Counted from the stretch's first letter, positions 32,392 to 41,149 are shown. The stretch is DNA of 64,000 bases from Microbacterium oxydans (GCF_026559675.1 NZ_CP092891.1:248001-312000), one strand, 5' to 3'. Translations and numbers: made by a program. Notes: generated from the sequence alone by a model not told the origin.

Positions 32392-32601
32392 GTGCACGCC
32401 ACCGATGCTCCACCCACGCGGACTGTGCAGGAGCAGCTAGTGGACGATCTCGAGCACCAGCGCCAAATGCGGCTGAAACGTGACGCATTCCTTAACACGC
32501 CCAACTGCCCAGACTGCCTGCATCGGATGGACCCGGCGGAAGCCGACGGCGAGCCGGTCTGGCGGTGCCACGTCTGCAACCTCAACCGCAGCGCTGACTA
32601 A
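32392..32601 (+). CDS. Small zinc-ribbon-like protein
   Basis: About 69 residues from GTG 32392 (start uncertain; no good ribosome site). The C-terminal half has two CxxC knuckles, CPDC and CHVC, 19 residues apart, followed by NLNRSAD. This is a zinc-ribbon pattern typical of small nucleic-acid or protein-binding proteins of mobile regions. A 57-codon frame at 32267-32440 overlaps the 5' end out of frame. It lies upstream of the restriction-modification genes and could be a regulator, but this is not shown. Confidence 0.45.
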   Translation: MHATDAPPTRTVQEQLVDDLEHQRQMRLKRDAFLNTPNCPDCLHRMDPAEADGEPVWRCHVCNLNRSAD

Positions 32602-32804
32602 CGCCTGTTTGCGCCGGGTGCTTCACCAGCTCGAAGAACGGTGGGGCGCAACATGAGTCCGGCTCAGGCCAACAATCGTTGCCGCTGCAACGACACTCCG
32701 ACGGGCCTACCTACGCGTCGTCGTAGGTCTGCGGCGGCCTGAGTCCTGTCGGACACACACAGCTTTGCGGGCCCTGTGGGGGTGGTAGTCGGTACGCTGG
32801 CCAC

Positions 32805-33962
32805 ATGGGAGAACTGACGCCGATCAACGCCGCCCGTCCGAAGGTGCTGGAGTTCTTTGCAGGGATCGGACTGGCTCGGATGGGGCTCGAGTCAGCGGGA
32901 TTCCGCGTGGCGTGGGCGAACGACTTCGAGCCCGACAAGAAGGCGATGTACGACGCGCAGTTTGGCGACGCGGAGGTCCATGCTTTCGCACTTGGCGACA
33001 TCGGAAAGGTTGAGGGTGAAACCCTCCCGCGCGACGCCTCTCTCGCTTGGGCCTCCTCGCCCTGCACAGATCTTTCCCTCGCCGGCGGACGCGCTGGACT
33101 TGCCGGGATTCAGTCGGGTACGTTCTGGCACTTCATCCGGGTCCTCAGGGAGCTAGAGGGCGACGCCCCCGAGGTAGTGGTGCTGGAGAATGTGACAGGT
33201 CTCGCGACTTCCCATGGCGGAGATGACCTTTGTGCGGCGATCCGTGCCTTCAACGAGCTGGGCTACTCGGTCGATGTGCTCGCGATGGATGCGCGACGAT
33301 TTGTACCACAATCGCGCCCTCGGCTATTCCTGGTTGGCGCAAAGAACCCGCCTGAGGACATCGCCGACCCCAACTCGGAGTTGCGCCCTGATTGGCTCCA
33401 GTGGGTCTACGGCGACAAGACCCTCCGCACTCACCGAGCGCCGCTCCCCGCTCCACCGGTACCACTTGTCGAGGGTTTCGGTGAGCTCGTCGAGCAGATG
33501 CCTGATGATGACGAGCGGTGGTGGGATGCCGAGCGCACGGAGAAGTTCGTTGGTTCCCTCTCCCCCATGCAGCACGAGCGGGTTGCTGCTTTGCGTCGCA
33601 GCCCTGGAGAAAAATTTCGCACGGCCTACCGCAGAACGCGCGCAGGCGTTGCTGTGTGGGAGGTACGTGCCGACGACATCGCGGGTTGCCTCCGCACGGC
33701 GCGAGGTGGGTCGTCGAAGCAGGCCGTCGTGCGGCTCGGGAGTAATCGGCTACAGGTCCGCTGGATGACTCCTCGGGAGTATGCCCGTCTGATGGGTGCG
33801 GGCGACTACGACCTCACCGCAACTCGAACGAACCAAGCTTTGTTCGGTTTCGGCGACGCGGTTGTCGTCCCCGCAGTCGCGTGGCTGAGCGAGAACTACC
33901 TAATGCCAATGGTGCGAGGTCAGTTTGAAGCCCGTGATCTGCGCGCCACAAAGGCACTGTAA
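32805..33962 (+). CDS. DNA cytosine-C5 methyltransferase (restriction-modification)
   Basis: A 385-residue C5 methyltransferase. Motif I is FFAGIG at 17-22, motif IV is SSPCTDLS with catalytic Cys 87, motif VI is LENV at 128-131, and motif VIII is QSRPRLFLVG at 169-178. The region between about 200 and 300 is the target-recognition domain. It methylates a cytosine in the recognition site of its partner endonuclease, protecting host DNA. The ATG is probably leaderless (TACGCT ends 6 bases before it). It overlaps the next gene by one base (TAATG). Confidence 0.92.
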   Translation: MGELTPINAARPKVLEFFAGIGLARMGLESAGFRVAWANDFEPDKKAMYDAQFGDAEVHAFALGDIGKVEGETLPRDASLAWASSPCTDLSLAGGRAGLAGIQSGTFWHFIRVLRELEGDAPEVVVLENVTGLATSHGGDDLCAAIRAFNELGYSVDVLAMDARRFVPQSRPRLFLVGAKNPPEDIADPNSELRPDWLQWVYGDKTLRTHRAPLPAPPVPLVEGFGELVEQMPDDDERWWDAERTEKFVGSLSPMQHERVAALRRSPGEKFRTAYRRTRAGVAVWEVRADDIAGCLRTARGGSSKQAVVRLGSNRLQVRWMTPREYARLMGAGDYDLTATRTNQALFGFGDAVVVPAVAWLSENYLMPMVRGQFEARDLRATKAL

Positions 33963-34762
33963 TGGCAAGCACCAGCAGGCCGCGCACGACTCCAACGCAA
34001 AAGAAACCCAGGAAAAAGGATCTTCCCGCCGAGGTCGTGAAAGAATTTAGGTCACTATTCGACGCGGCCAAGAAGGCAAAGGATGAGCAGGGGCGTCGTG
34101 TGACCGGGGCCAAATGGGGCGTGTACGCCTTCTACGATTATGACGGCGAACCCATCTATGTCGGCCAGACGAAGGAGAGCCTCGCAACTCGACTCAATCG
34201 ACACCTCACCAACCAGCGGACTGATGCAGTTGCAATGCGCATCCTCGACGTGTTCGAAGTCGCAGAGCTGGAAGTGTGGCCGCTGTGGGAACTGCAAGAC
34301 ACCCCCAGCCAGCGTGACGACAGGGCAGCGTTCGATGCTTCGCAAACTTTGCTCGACAAACACGAGTACTCGGCCTACCTGCAAGCAATCGAGAACAGCA
34401 AATTTGGCGCGATACTGAATGAGAAGATCCCGCCGGCATCGCGGCCGATCGATCTCCCTCAATCGTTCAGGTTTGCGCTGATCTCCGAGGAGACTCGTGA
34501 GGAACGGGGACACCCCGATGTTCGTATTGCTCGGCGTGCCGAGACTATAGCTCGGTTAGCTGCAGTAGCCCACGAGCGCGGTGAAGTGTCTGCAGGCCTC
34601 CGACGCGTGCTCGTGGTTCAAGCGGTGCGCCTCGCGTACAAGGCTGCGGAGCGGTTCAAGTTTGCTGAAGGTGAGGAGTCGCCGGACCCTGGTGCGATTT
34701 CTGTCGAAGGTCTCATTGGATCTGTTCTCTACCCCACAAACGATGAAGGCAGCGGAGATTAG
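33962..34762 (+). CDS. GIY-YIG restriction endonuclease
   Basis: A 266-residue nuclease. After a Lys/Arg-rich N-terminus, the GIY-YIG motif appears as KWGVYAFYDYDGEPIYVGQT at residues 51-70, and the catalytic Arg region as ATRLNRHL. The helix LDVFEVAELEVWPLWELQD is consistent with GIY-YIG restriction enzymes such as the Eco29kI group. It starts at the stop of the methyltransferase gene. The recognition site cannot be predicted from sequence. A close relative of Eco29kI would cut CCGCGG, but I cannot verify this. Confidence 0.85.
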   Translation: MASTSRPRTTPTQKKPRKKDLPAEVVKEFRSLFDAAKKAKDEQGRRVTGAKWGVYAFYDYDGEPIYVGQTKESLATRLNRHLTNQRTDAVAMRILDVFEVAELEVWPLWELQDTPSQRDDRAAFDASQTLLDKHEYSAYLQAIENSKFGAILNEKIPPASRPIDLPQSFRFALISEETREERGHPDVRIARRAETIARLAAVAHERGEVSAGLRRVLVVQAVRLAYKAAERFKFAEGEESPDPGAISVEGLIGSVLYPTNDEGSGD

Positions 34763-34832
34763 CTAGGTGATGGTCGTGGCGGGGATCTCGAGCAAGCTAA
34801 CAACCTCGGTTGTTCTGCTCGGTACACACGAG

Positions 34833-35711
34833 CTATCGCCTGCTGGCACCTTGAGCGCAAAACCACTCGCTTTGGGCAAGAGCTTCGTACGCTGCACCTC
34901 TTCGGCTGTTGGTATCCACTGCGAACGAACGGTTAGCTTCCTCCATTAAGATCTGAGCTACCTCGATGGCTGAACGCGTCGTCTGGCGTCTGGCATCTTC
35001 GACGCCGGACGCACCTGCGTCCTGACCGCGTACGACTGAGCGCGCTTCCGCGAGGTCGCGCCCAGAAACGCCGGCGAAGAGCAGCTCCAGTCCAAGTAGT
35101 TCAAACTGAGCAACCACTCGAGCGCGGAGCGCCGGGTCCAAGTCCACAGACGGATCAGCGCGGAATCGCAGTCCGCCCGGGCCGTCCTCGATCACCTGCG
35201 CATAAAGCCAACGCGACTCGACGGCCTCGAGGTACGGGTGAATCATCTGATCTGCACCGGTGCCAGGTTGCCAATCGAGTAGCTTCTTATTGCACTGTTG
35301 GCAAGCAGGAACCAGGTTTAGGGCCGTGATCGCCAGACCCCCGACCTTTGTCTGTGGAACTACATGGTCGAGTGTCGTGGCCTGACCGTACTGACAATAG
35401 CTACACAGGCCGTATCTGGCGCCGGCGAGAATCCGCTCGTACTGCTTCCGAGAGCCGCCACCGGAGTCGGACATGTGTCGCAAGTAGAACCAGCGGAGTT
35501 CATCATCGGTGACCGTGTCCAGTTCGAAGTCTTCCTGCGACGCCTCGTGAACAGAACCTCGAAGAACGAGCGCCTCCAGTAGAAGCTCATTCGTCACCAG
35601 ATAGGGAACTGCTGCCGTCAGACGCCGAGCTAAGTCGCGGTTGCGAACACGTTTCGCACCGCCAGCCACGATCTCCGAAGGTGCCAAGCACGGATGCTCA
35701 ACGCTCCACAT
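34833..35711 (-). CDS. ptuB: HNH endonuclease, PtuB-like (Septu effector)
   Basis: A 292-residue protein from ATG 35711 (an earlier GTG at 35780 exists). The HNH core is visible: CSYC at 103-106, LDHVVPQ at 114-120, NLVPACQQCNKKL with CQQC at 137-140. The two CxxC pairs bind a structural zinc and the His is catalytic. A long helical C-terminus follows. It overlaps the ATPase gene end by 14 bases, so the two are one unit. ATPase plus HNH in this order is the Septu anti-phage system. PtuB is usually shorter, so a Septu-like variant is possible. Confidence 0.75.
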   Translation of the reverse strand: MWSVEHPCLAPSEIVAGGAKRVRNRDLARRLTAAVPYLVTNELLLEALVLRGSVHEASQEDFELDTVTDDELRWFYLRHMSDSGGGSRKQYERILAGARYGLCSYCQYGQATTLDHVVPQTKVGGLAITALNLVPACQQCNKKLLDWQPGTGADQMIHPYLEAVESRWLYAQVIEDGPGGLRFRADPSVDLDPALRARVVAQFELLGLELLFAGVSGRDLAEARSVVRGQDAGASGVEDARRQTTRSAIEVAQILMEEANRSFAVDTNSRRGAAYEALAQSEWFCAQGASRR

Positions 35712-37242
35712 TCTGCCGCCCCAGCACATCAACAAGCGAGCGGAGGATCGACCGCCCCTCTGTGCCAACCTCGCCACCAATAGCCGCTAAAGCAGCTTCG
35801 TATCCTTCCGTGGCATGCTTCTCCGCGACTTCGCGGAGAATTCGGTGAAAGCCCGTCGACACAACTTCCAAGCCGAAAATCTCGTTCGTCAACGTGCCAA
35901 CGTTCTCTCCGAAGGTCTCGATTGTCGGACGGCTGACTCGTGCCGTGTCCCCGACGCGATCGATCTTCCACACGCAACTGCGAGGAACCTCCTGTAACAC
36001 CACGGGCGAATGGGTCGCCATGATCGCGATTCCGTTCCGGTTGACAAGCAGGTCGCTCAAGGCCCGCACGAATGCCGAGAGCAGCGGCGGATGTAAGTGT
36101 GCCTCTGGTTCGTCAAGGAGGACAAGGCTCTTCTCGGACACAGTCTCAACCAAGCGGGTGACGGTGAGGAGCACCAATTTGTGTCCTGAGCTGAGGCGTT
36201 TGAACGTAGCGCTGATCGAATCCAGTGTGTCCTCGTCTTCTACCCCCTCGCTGGAAACCGGGTCAGCGGCATCAGCTATGCCTGCTGCGGAGAAGATTGG
36301 ATCACTTTCCAAAAGGCGAAGGGCTCTGACCCATCTCGCTCGCCGGGCACCTTGGAGGCAAGCGCGCGCGGATTTGGTCATCTCCGATGCGATGGCTCGC
36401 GGTCCCTTGATACGGTCCGATTCTTCCTTCGATGCGCCTACTCGCTTGAGCCCTACGTAGTGATATGTGAGTCCCTTCGTGCGGTCCTGCGGAACGGAAA
36501 GAGGCTCGAAAGAATCGAATGCGCTGAACGACACGGAGACAAGGTTTGAGACGACGGCATCGGAGTCGTCAGATTCCTCCCGCGACTTTTTGACATGGAA
36601 CGCGGCGAGTTTGTTTAAGAACGTGCTTTTCCCTACTCCATTCCGCCCGACAATCACATGTATGTTTGTCGGCGGTATCGACTCGGGAACGACCGCGAAC
36701 GTCACCCTCGGTGCCCCTTCGAGGTATTTGAGTCGGTATCCTAGATCGTAGGGTGTGAGCCTCGCGCCACCGCGAGCCAGGCGCGTGAACTGTTCTTGGA
36801 CGGTAAGAAGAGGGACATAGCGAAGTAGCGAGACCTTGGTGACATCCTCTTTTGCTGCCTTCTCAAGAAGATGTGGCAGGAAGGCGACATCCCGGAGACC
36901 TTTAAGAACAGCATCGCGAATATGATCACCTAGTTCGGTGAGCTCCTCGTAAAAGTCTGAATCTTGACCGACCGAGAAGAAGTCTCTCGGCAGGGTCTTG
37001 AACGCTTCTGGTGGTGCCGGATGACGAGCTACCCCCGGAACGCCGTCGCCGCGACCAGCTGGCTTTAGGCCAAACTTCCCGATCTTAGTGTTACCGATTT
37101 GGTGTCGGTCCCCAAAGGCATCGACGTAGTCGACGCTGTAAGTGGTCGCATACTTGAACCAATCATCCCAATCGATTAGCCGTAGGTACACGGTGTTTGG
37201 CTGATGGGGTGATCTGAGATCGCTCCGAATAACGAAGTCCAA
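35698..37242 (-). CDS. ptuA: AAA/ABC-type ATPase, PtuA-like (Septu sensor)
   Basis: About 514 residues from TTG 37242, chosen because GGAG lies 6 bases upstream and the family N-terminus (FVIRSDLRS, then DWDDWFKY, with TKIGKFGL) starts there; the longer frame from 37419 adds unrelated residues. Walker A GRNGVGKS at 199-206, signature LSSGHK at 350-355, Walker B LVLLDEPEAHLHPP at 373-386. This is the Septu/OLD-like ATPase type that senses phage and activates the HNH partner. Low-GC island. Confidence 0.8.
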   Translation of the reverse strand: MDFVIRSDLRSPHQPNTVYLRLIDWDDWFKYATTYSVDYVDAFGDRHQIGNTKIGKFGLKPAGRGDGVPGVARHPAPPEAFKTLPRDFFSVGQDSDFYEELTELGDHIRDAVLKGLRDVAFLPHLLEKAAKEDVTKVSLLRYVPLLTVQEQFTRLARGGARLTPYDLGYRLKYLEGAPRVTFAVVPESIPPTNIHVIVGRNGVGKSTFLNKLAAFHVKKSREESDDSDAVVSNLVSVSFSAFDSFEPLSVPQDRTKGLTYHYVGLKRVGASKEESDRIKGPRAIASEMTKSARACLQGARRARWVRALRLLESDPIFSAAGIADAADPVSSEGVEDEDTLDSISATFKRLSSGHKLVLLTVTRLVETVSEKSLVLLDEPEAHLHPPLLSAFVRALSDLLVNRNGIAIMATHSPVVLQEVPRSCVWKIDRVGDTARVSRPTIETFGENVGTLTNEIFGLEVVSTGFHRILREVAEKHATEGYEAALAAIGGEVGTEGRSILRSLVDVLGRQNVER

Positions 37243-37654
37243 GGGGAACTCCAGCCTAGAAAGTGAGGGGCGGGCAGAGGTAGCGCTAGTTGCACAGTAC
37301 TGAGTCGAGGAGTCTCCGGGCAACGCCCGACAAGTACTACAGGAGCATGGATCGTCCGTCCGTCTGGATGGTGTCGGGTTGGCTACGGTGCAGCACGCGA
37401 TGATTCCTTGCTGCGGCAAACGAGTCCCGCTTCAAGCGGATGTCGGCGCGCTCTGTGTTGAATGCCTGGCTTTTTCTCCGGTCGACGACCTTTCGCAGTA
37501 CGGAGGCGAGGCAGGGGCAGGCGGAGGAAGAGCATAATTGCCAATGTGCCTACGTCTACCGCGGAGCGCTGGCTGCGTTAGGCGGCTATACCCCCCCAAT
37601 GGCTCCCGCATTTCGTGGCCCCTGGGCCTCGTATGGTGTGTGAAGGGTCGGGCC
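37243..37654. other. Intergenic stretch upstream of the Septu-like pair, no confident gene
   Basis: About 410 bases. It must hold the promoter for the leftward ATPase gene, but no convincing box is seen. It contains a run of C residues near 37590. Frames here lack ribosome sites and coding-like composition. It is also the right edge of the low-GC island. Confidence 0.4.
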
Positions 37655-38847
37655 CTACTCGAACCCACCCGTCAACCGCCCGCGCATCCGCGAACTACTC
37701 TCATTCATCCCGACGATCTCCACCGTCTTCCCCAACGCCTGGTACTTCGTCTCGATCGCATCCAACGCGGCAACGGTCGACGCATCCCAGATATGCGACC
37801 CCGGCAGATCGACGACAACCCGCTCGGGATCGTCGGAGTAAGAGAACAACGTCGTCAGATCGTTGCTCGACGCGAAGAACAACTCCCCCTCCACGACGTA
37901 CGTCACCACGTCACCCGCCTCACCGAGAACCCGAGTTACCGTCACGAAGTGCGCCACTCGCCGCACGGTCGCCACGGACGCCACCAGCACCCCACCGACA
38001 ACGCCGACCGCAAGGTTGTGCGTCAACAGCACCAGCACCACCGTCGCGACCATAACGTCTCGCTCTTCGGCATCCGCTCCAACGTCGACGGACGCACGCT
38101 GTGCCAGTCGAACGCTCCGATCGCGACCATGATCATCACGGCCACGAGCGCGGCCATCGGAATCGTCCCGACGAAGTCGCCGAACACGACGACCAGCAAG
38201 AACAAGAAGAGACCCGCGCAGAACGTCGAGATGCGGGTCCGCGCACCGGACGCCTTCACGTTGATCATGGTCTGACCGATCACGGCGCAGCCGCCCATGC
38301 CGCCGAAGATCCCCGACAGCACGTTCGCCACACCCTGGCCCCACGCCTCACGACGCTTGCGCGAGTGGGTGTCGGTGATCTCATCGACGAGCTTCGCGGT
38401 GAGCAGCGACTCCAGCAGTCCGACCACCGCAACTCCGAGCGCGAACGGCGCGATGATCGTGAACGCCTCCCACGTCAGCGGAACGTTCGGGATGAACAGC
38501 GACGGCAGGCTCCGCGGCAGCTCGCCCTGGTTGCCGACAGTCGGCACGGTGATGCCGAACGCGAGCACGACACCCGTCACGATGATCACCGACACGAGCG
38601 GCGCCGGCACGATCTTGGTGACCCTCGGCATCACGATCATCACGACGATCCCGAGCGCCACCAGCGGATACACCAGCCACGGCACGTCGATCAGCTGGGG
38701 GAACTGCGAGCTGAACACGAAGATCGCCAGCGCGTTCACGAACCCGACCATGACGCTGCGGGGGATGAAGCGCATGAGCTTCGCGACTCCGACCACTCCG
38801 AGGATCACCTGGAAGATGCCAGCGAGGATGACGGTGCGCCACGGCAT
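37655..38847 (-). pseudogene. SulP-family anion transporter with STAS domain, truncated and frameshifted
   Basis: Two frames together read as the C-terminal two-thirds of a SulP transporter. The first (38847 to about 38055) holds membrane helices such as ILGVVGVAKLMRFIPRSVMV and GGMGGCAVIGQTMINVKASG. The second continues with VMVATVVLVLLTHNLAVGVV and a STAS domain (VEGELFFASSNDLTTLF, VVVDLPGSHIWDASTV). The join near GAGACGTTATGG lacks one base. The first 100 or so residues (first helices) are missing. Normal members are near 490-560 residues. It is probably dead, a remnant left by an insertion or deletion. Confidence 0.85.
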
Positions 38848-38891
38848 CCGTCTTCAGGCGTATCTCGGCCGTCGTCGAGTGACGGCGCTGG

Positions 38892-40178
38892 TCACTCGCC
38901 GGTGTCGCCCTTCGGAGCGCGGCGACGGAACGTGCGTCCGGCGAAGTCGGCGAACGATCCAGCGATCTCCTTCGCCTTGTCCACGCTTTCAGCGCCAACC
39001 CGTGCAGCAGTCTCAACGCCTTCAGCGCCGATGCGGAGCGCGGCCTCCACACCCTCTCCGCCGGCTCTGAGCAGGTCATCGCGCGTATCGGCGACCGCCG
39101 CTGACCATCGTCGCGACTCCAGCGCGTCTGCGGCAGAGGTGATGCCGAGATGACCGTGGAAGGTTCCCACGGATTCATTGACCGTGTTCCTCGACCGGAC
39201 GATAGCCGGCGACTCGATCGGGTTGAAGAGCACTTTCGAGTTCGCCAGCGACGCTGCTGCGTCCATCCGGTCGATGAGTTGCCGCGTGGTTCGCGTGATC
39301 AGCTCGGCGCGGTTCGTGCGAGCTGTGCGGAGCGCGATTCGGTGACGGTCGAGTTCTTCCGGGGATGCCTGGAGGACGCGGTCGAGTTCGATGAGCCCCG
39401 TCGCCTCCTGCAGATAGAAACAGTGTGCGAGCACGGCGAGCCAATCCTGCACTTGACGGTCGACGCTCTTCGACAGATCGGCGAGTTCGTTGACGGACTT
39501 GCTCTCGAGCTTCTCCGCGAGCGCGTCGATCTGGCGCAAGGCATACGCCTGGGTGCGCGCGATCGTCATCGCCGATCCCTGCACCTTCGACCAGGTCACG
39601 TCAGAAACCCCGCCGACTTCCTTGCGGATGGTCAGTGCCTCTTCGAGCATCATGTCGACGCCGATCATGTCGGCGAGGACCGCATCCTTCTGCGCGCGAA
39701 GCACATCGTCGACCTTCTCATCGATGACGGCGAGGTAGTCGGTGATCTCGTCCATGGCCTGCTGCATCGCGACCTGGGCCATGATCCCTGCCACGCCCGC
39801 CAGCATGGCGGGATTCGTGAGCATCGATCCGGGTGTCTTCAGAAACTGCAGGTTCTTGGCAAACTGCCCACCGGGAGCCCGAAGAGTCGCCTGGAGATTC
39901 CCGCTCGATGAGTTCGTCACCTTGGGCAGCTTTTGCGCGGCGGCCCACGATTCCTCGGTCAGCTTCATCCAGCGCCCGGAGTTGGCTGTGATCTCGGACC
40001 CTGCCTTGAGGGCGGCGGCACCTCCCCCGAACGCGGTGCCGAGCCGCGGGAGTTCGAGGTCGCGAGACTCGAGGCGGTGGGAGGTCAAGAACTGTTCCAC
40101 GCTGGACGCTGGCCCGATCAGTGCCAGTCCGTCGCCATCGGTCACCAGTTCGATTCCGGCGAGATCTACGTCATCCAT
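38892..40178 (-). CDS. Unrecognised 428-residue protein with amphipathic repeats
   Basis: ATG 40178 with AAGGGGCATGGCGC before it. Acidic N-terminus, a glycine/alanine-rich region, a hydrophobic stretch (PAMLAGVAGIMAQVAMQQAM, residues about 123-142), then a long helical region of about 200 residues. The C-terminus has a near-11-residue repeat (EGVEAALRIGA, EGVETAARVGA, ESVDKAKEIAG), like amphipathic membrane-binding helices, and a basic tail. No family recognised. It could be membrane-associated, perhaps toxin- or stress-related. It sits between the sulP remnant and the GntR operon. Confidence 0.7.
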   Translation of the reverse strand: MDDVDLAGIELVTDGDGLALIGPASSVEQFLTSHRLESRDLELPRLGTAFGGGAAALKAGSEITANSGRWMKLTEESWAAAQKLPKVTNSSSGNLQATLRAPGGQFAKNLQFLKTPGSMLTNPAMLAGVAGIMAQVAMQQAMDEITDYLAVIDEKVDDVLRAQKDAVLADMIGVDMMLEEALTIRKEVGGVSDVTWSKVQGSAMTIARTQAYALRQIDALAEKLESKSVNELADLSKSVDRQVQDWLAVLAHCFYLQEATGLIELDRVLQASPEELDRHRIALRTARTNRAELITRTTRQLIDRMDAAASLANSKVLFNPIESPAIVRSRNTVNESVGTFHGHLGITSAADALESRRWSAAVADTRDDLLRAGGEGVEAALRIGAEGVETAARVGAESVDKAKEIAGSFADFAGRTFRRRAPKGDTGE

Positions 40179-40285
40179 GCGCCATGCCCCTTCGTGCGCG
40201 GCCCGCCTGTGGGCCTATTAAAGATCATGGCCCAAGACGCCGCACCGAAGGGCTAAGCGCCATTCGGACCCTTCCGCCGGCCCCT

Positions 40286-40990
40286 CTACTGCGTCAGCTT
40301 CACAAAGTACTCATACCGGTCACCCGGCGATGAGCTCGATACGTACTCCACCGGCCGCCCGGACGTATCGCTCGTCCACCGGTTGATCGTCAGCAGCGGA
40401 AACCCTTCCGCCACCCCGAGCGCTCCCGCCTGCTCCGGTGTCGCCGCCTCGGCGCGGATCTTCTCGCTCGCCTCTTTCAGGTAGATGCCGAGCTCCGCGA
40501 ACAGTGCATACAGCGACTGAGTCCGCTCCAACTCCGACGCCTTGAGCCGCGCGCCGATCTCGTCCGGCACCCACGACACCATGAGGCAGAACGGGCGGTC
40601 GTCGTTCATGCGCACGCGCGAGATGCGCCAGAGGTGCGCTCCGGGCAGGAAGTCGGTGGCGTTGAGCGGCGGCGACGGGTCGGGCTCGATCACGATGTCG
40701 CGGATGCCGGGCCGCAGGCCGAGGTCGCGCATCACGTCGGTGAAGCTGCGAAGGTCGCCGAGCGTGTGGGTCATGCCCTGCTCGCTGACGTAGGTGCCCG
40801 AGCCGCGCTGGCGCCGCAGCAGGTTCACCTGCGTGAGCACGTTGAGCGCCTGGCGAACCGTGTTGCGGCTGACGCCGAAGAGCTCGCCCAGCTCCAGCTC
40901 GCCGGGGAGGCGTTCACCCGACTTCCACCGGCCGTCCGCGATCTCCTGTCGCAGCTGGTCGGCGATCTGTTGATAGGCCGGCTTCGTCAC
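40286..40990 (-). CDS. GntR family regulator (HutC/UTRA type)
   Basis: A 234-residue regulator from GTG 40990 (an in-frame GTG at 41008 is an alternative). N-terminal GntR winged helix (YQQIADQLRQEIADGRWKSG, VSRNTVRQALNVLTQVNLL, RQRGSGTYV) and a C-terminal UTRA ligand domain (LWRISRVRMNDDRPFCLMVS, RPVEYVSSSSPGDRYEYFV). It is divergent from the ABC-transporter operon and likely represses it by binding the three TGTACCTACA sites in the gap. Confidence 0.9.
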   Translation of the reverse strand: MTKPAYQQIADQLRQEIADGRWKSGERLPGELELGELFGVSRNTVRQALNVLTQVNLLRRQRGSGTYVSEQGMTHTLGDLRSFTDVMRDLGLRPGIRDIVIEPDPSPPLNATDFLPGAHLWRISRVRMNDDRPFCLMVSWVPDEIGARLKASELERTQSLYALFAELGIYLKEASEKIRAEAATPEQAGALGVAEGFPLLTINRWTSDTSGRPVEYVSSSSPGDRYEYFVKLTQ

Positions 40991-41014
40991 CCTGTCACTG
41001 TGCCACACGGAAGA

Positions 41015-41079
41015 TGTACCTACACATATTTCTAAATGTACCTACACCTATTGAAGTTGTACCCACAACTTGGTATCGT
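41015..41079 (+). promoter_or_regulatory. Promoter and three-site GntR operator array of the ribosyl-type operon
   Basis: TGTACCTACA at 41015-41024 and 41037-41046 and TGTACCCACA at 41058-41067 are TGTA-N2-TACA-like dyads with 22- and 21-base spacing, on one face of the helix. The third lies in the 17-base spacer between TTGAAG (41051-41056) and TATCGT (41074-41079), a plausible sigma-70 promoter. GntR binding there would block transcription. Confidence 0.75.
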
Positions 41080-41149
41080 CATGTCACGCTCGAATCGATC
41101 CACACGATACAAGCGACCCGAACCCCTCGATCAATGAAGAGAAGAGATC

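Noticed and set aside
32267-32440. 57-codon ORF with a strong ribosome site
   Set aside because: No recognised features and it overlaps the zinc-ribbon frame; kept as an observation, not a gene call.
31751-32488. Leftward open frame of 245 codons
   Set aside because: It overlaps the start of the DUF262 gene, has no domains and lacks a ribosome site.
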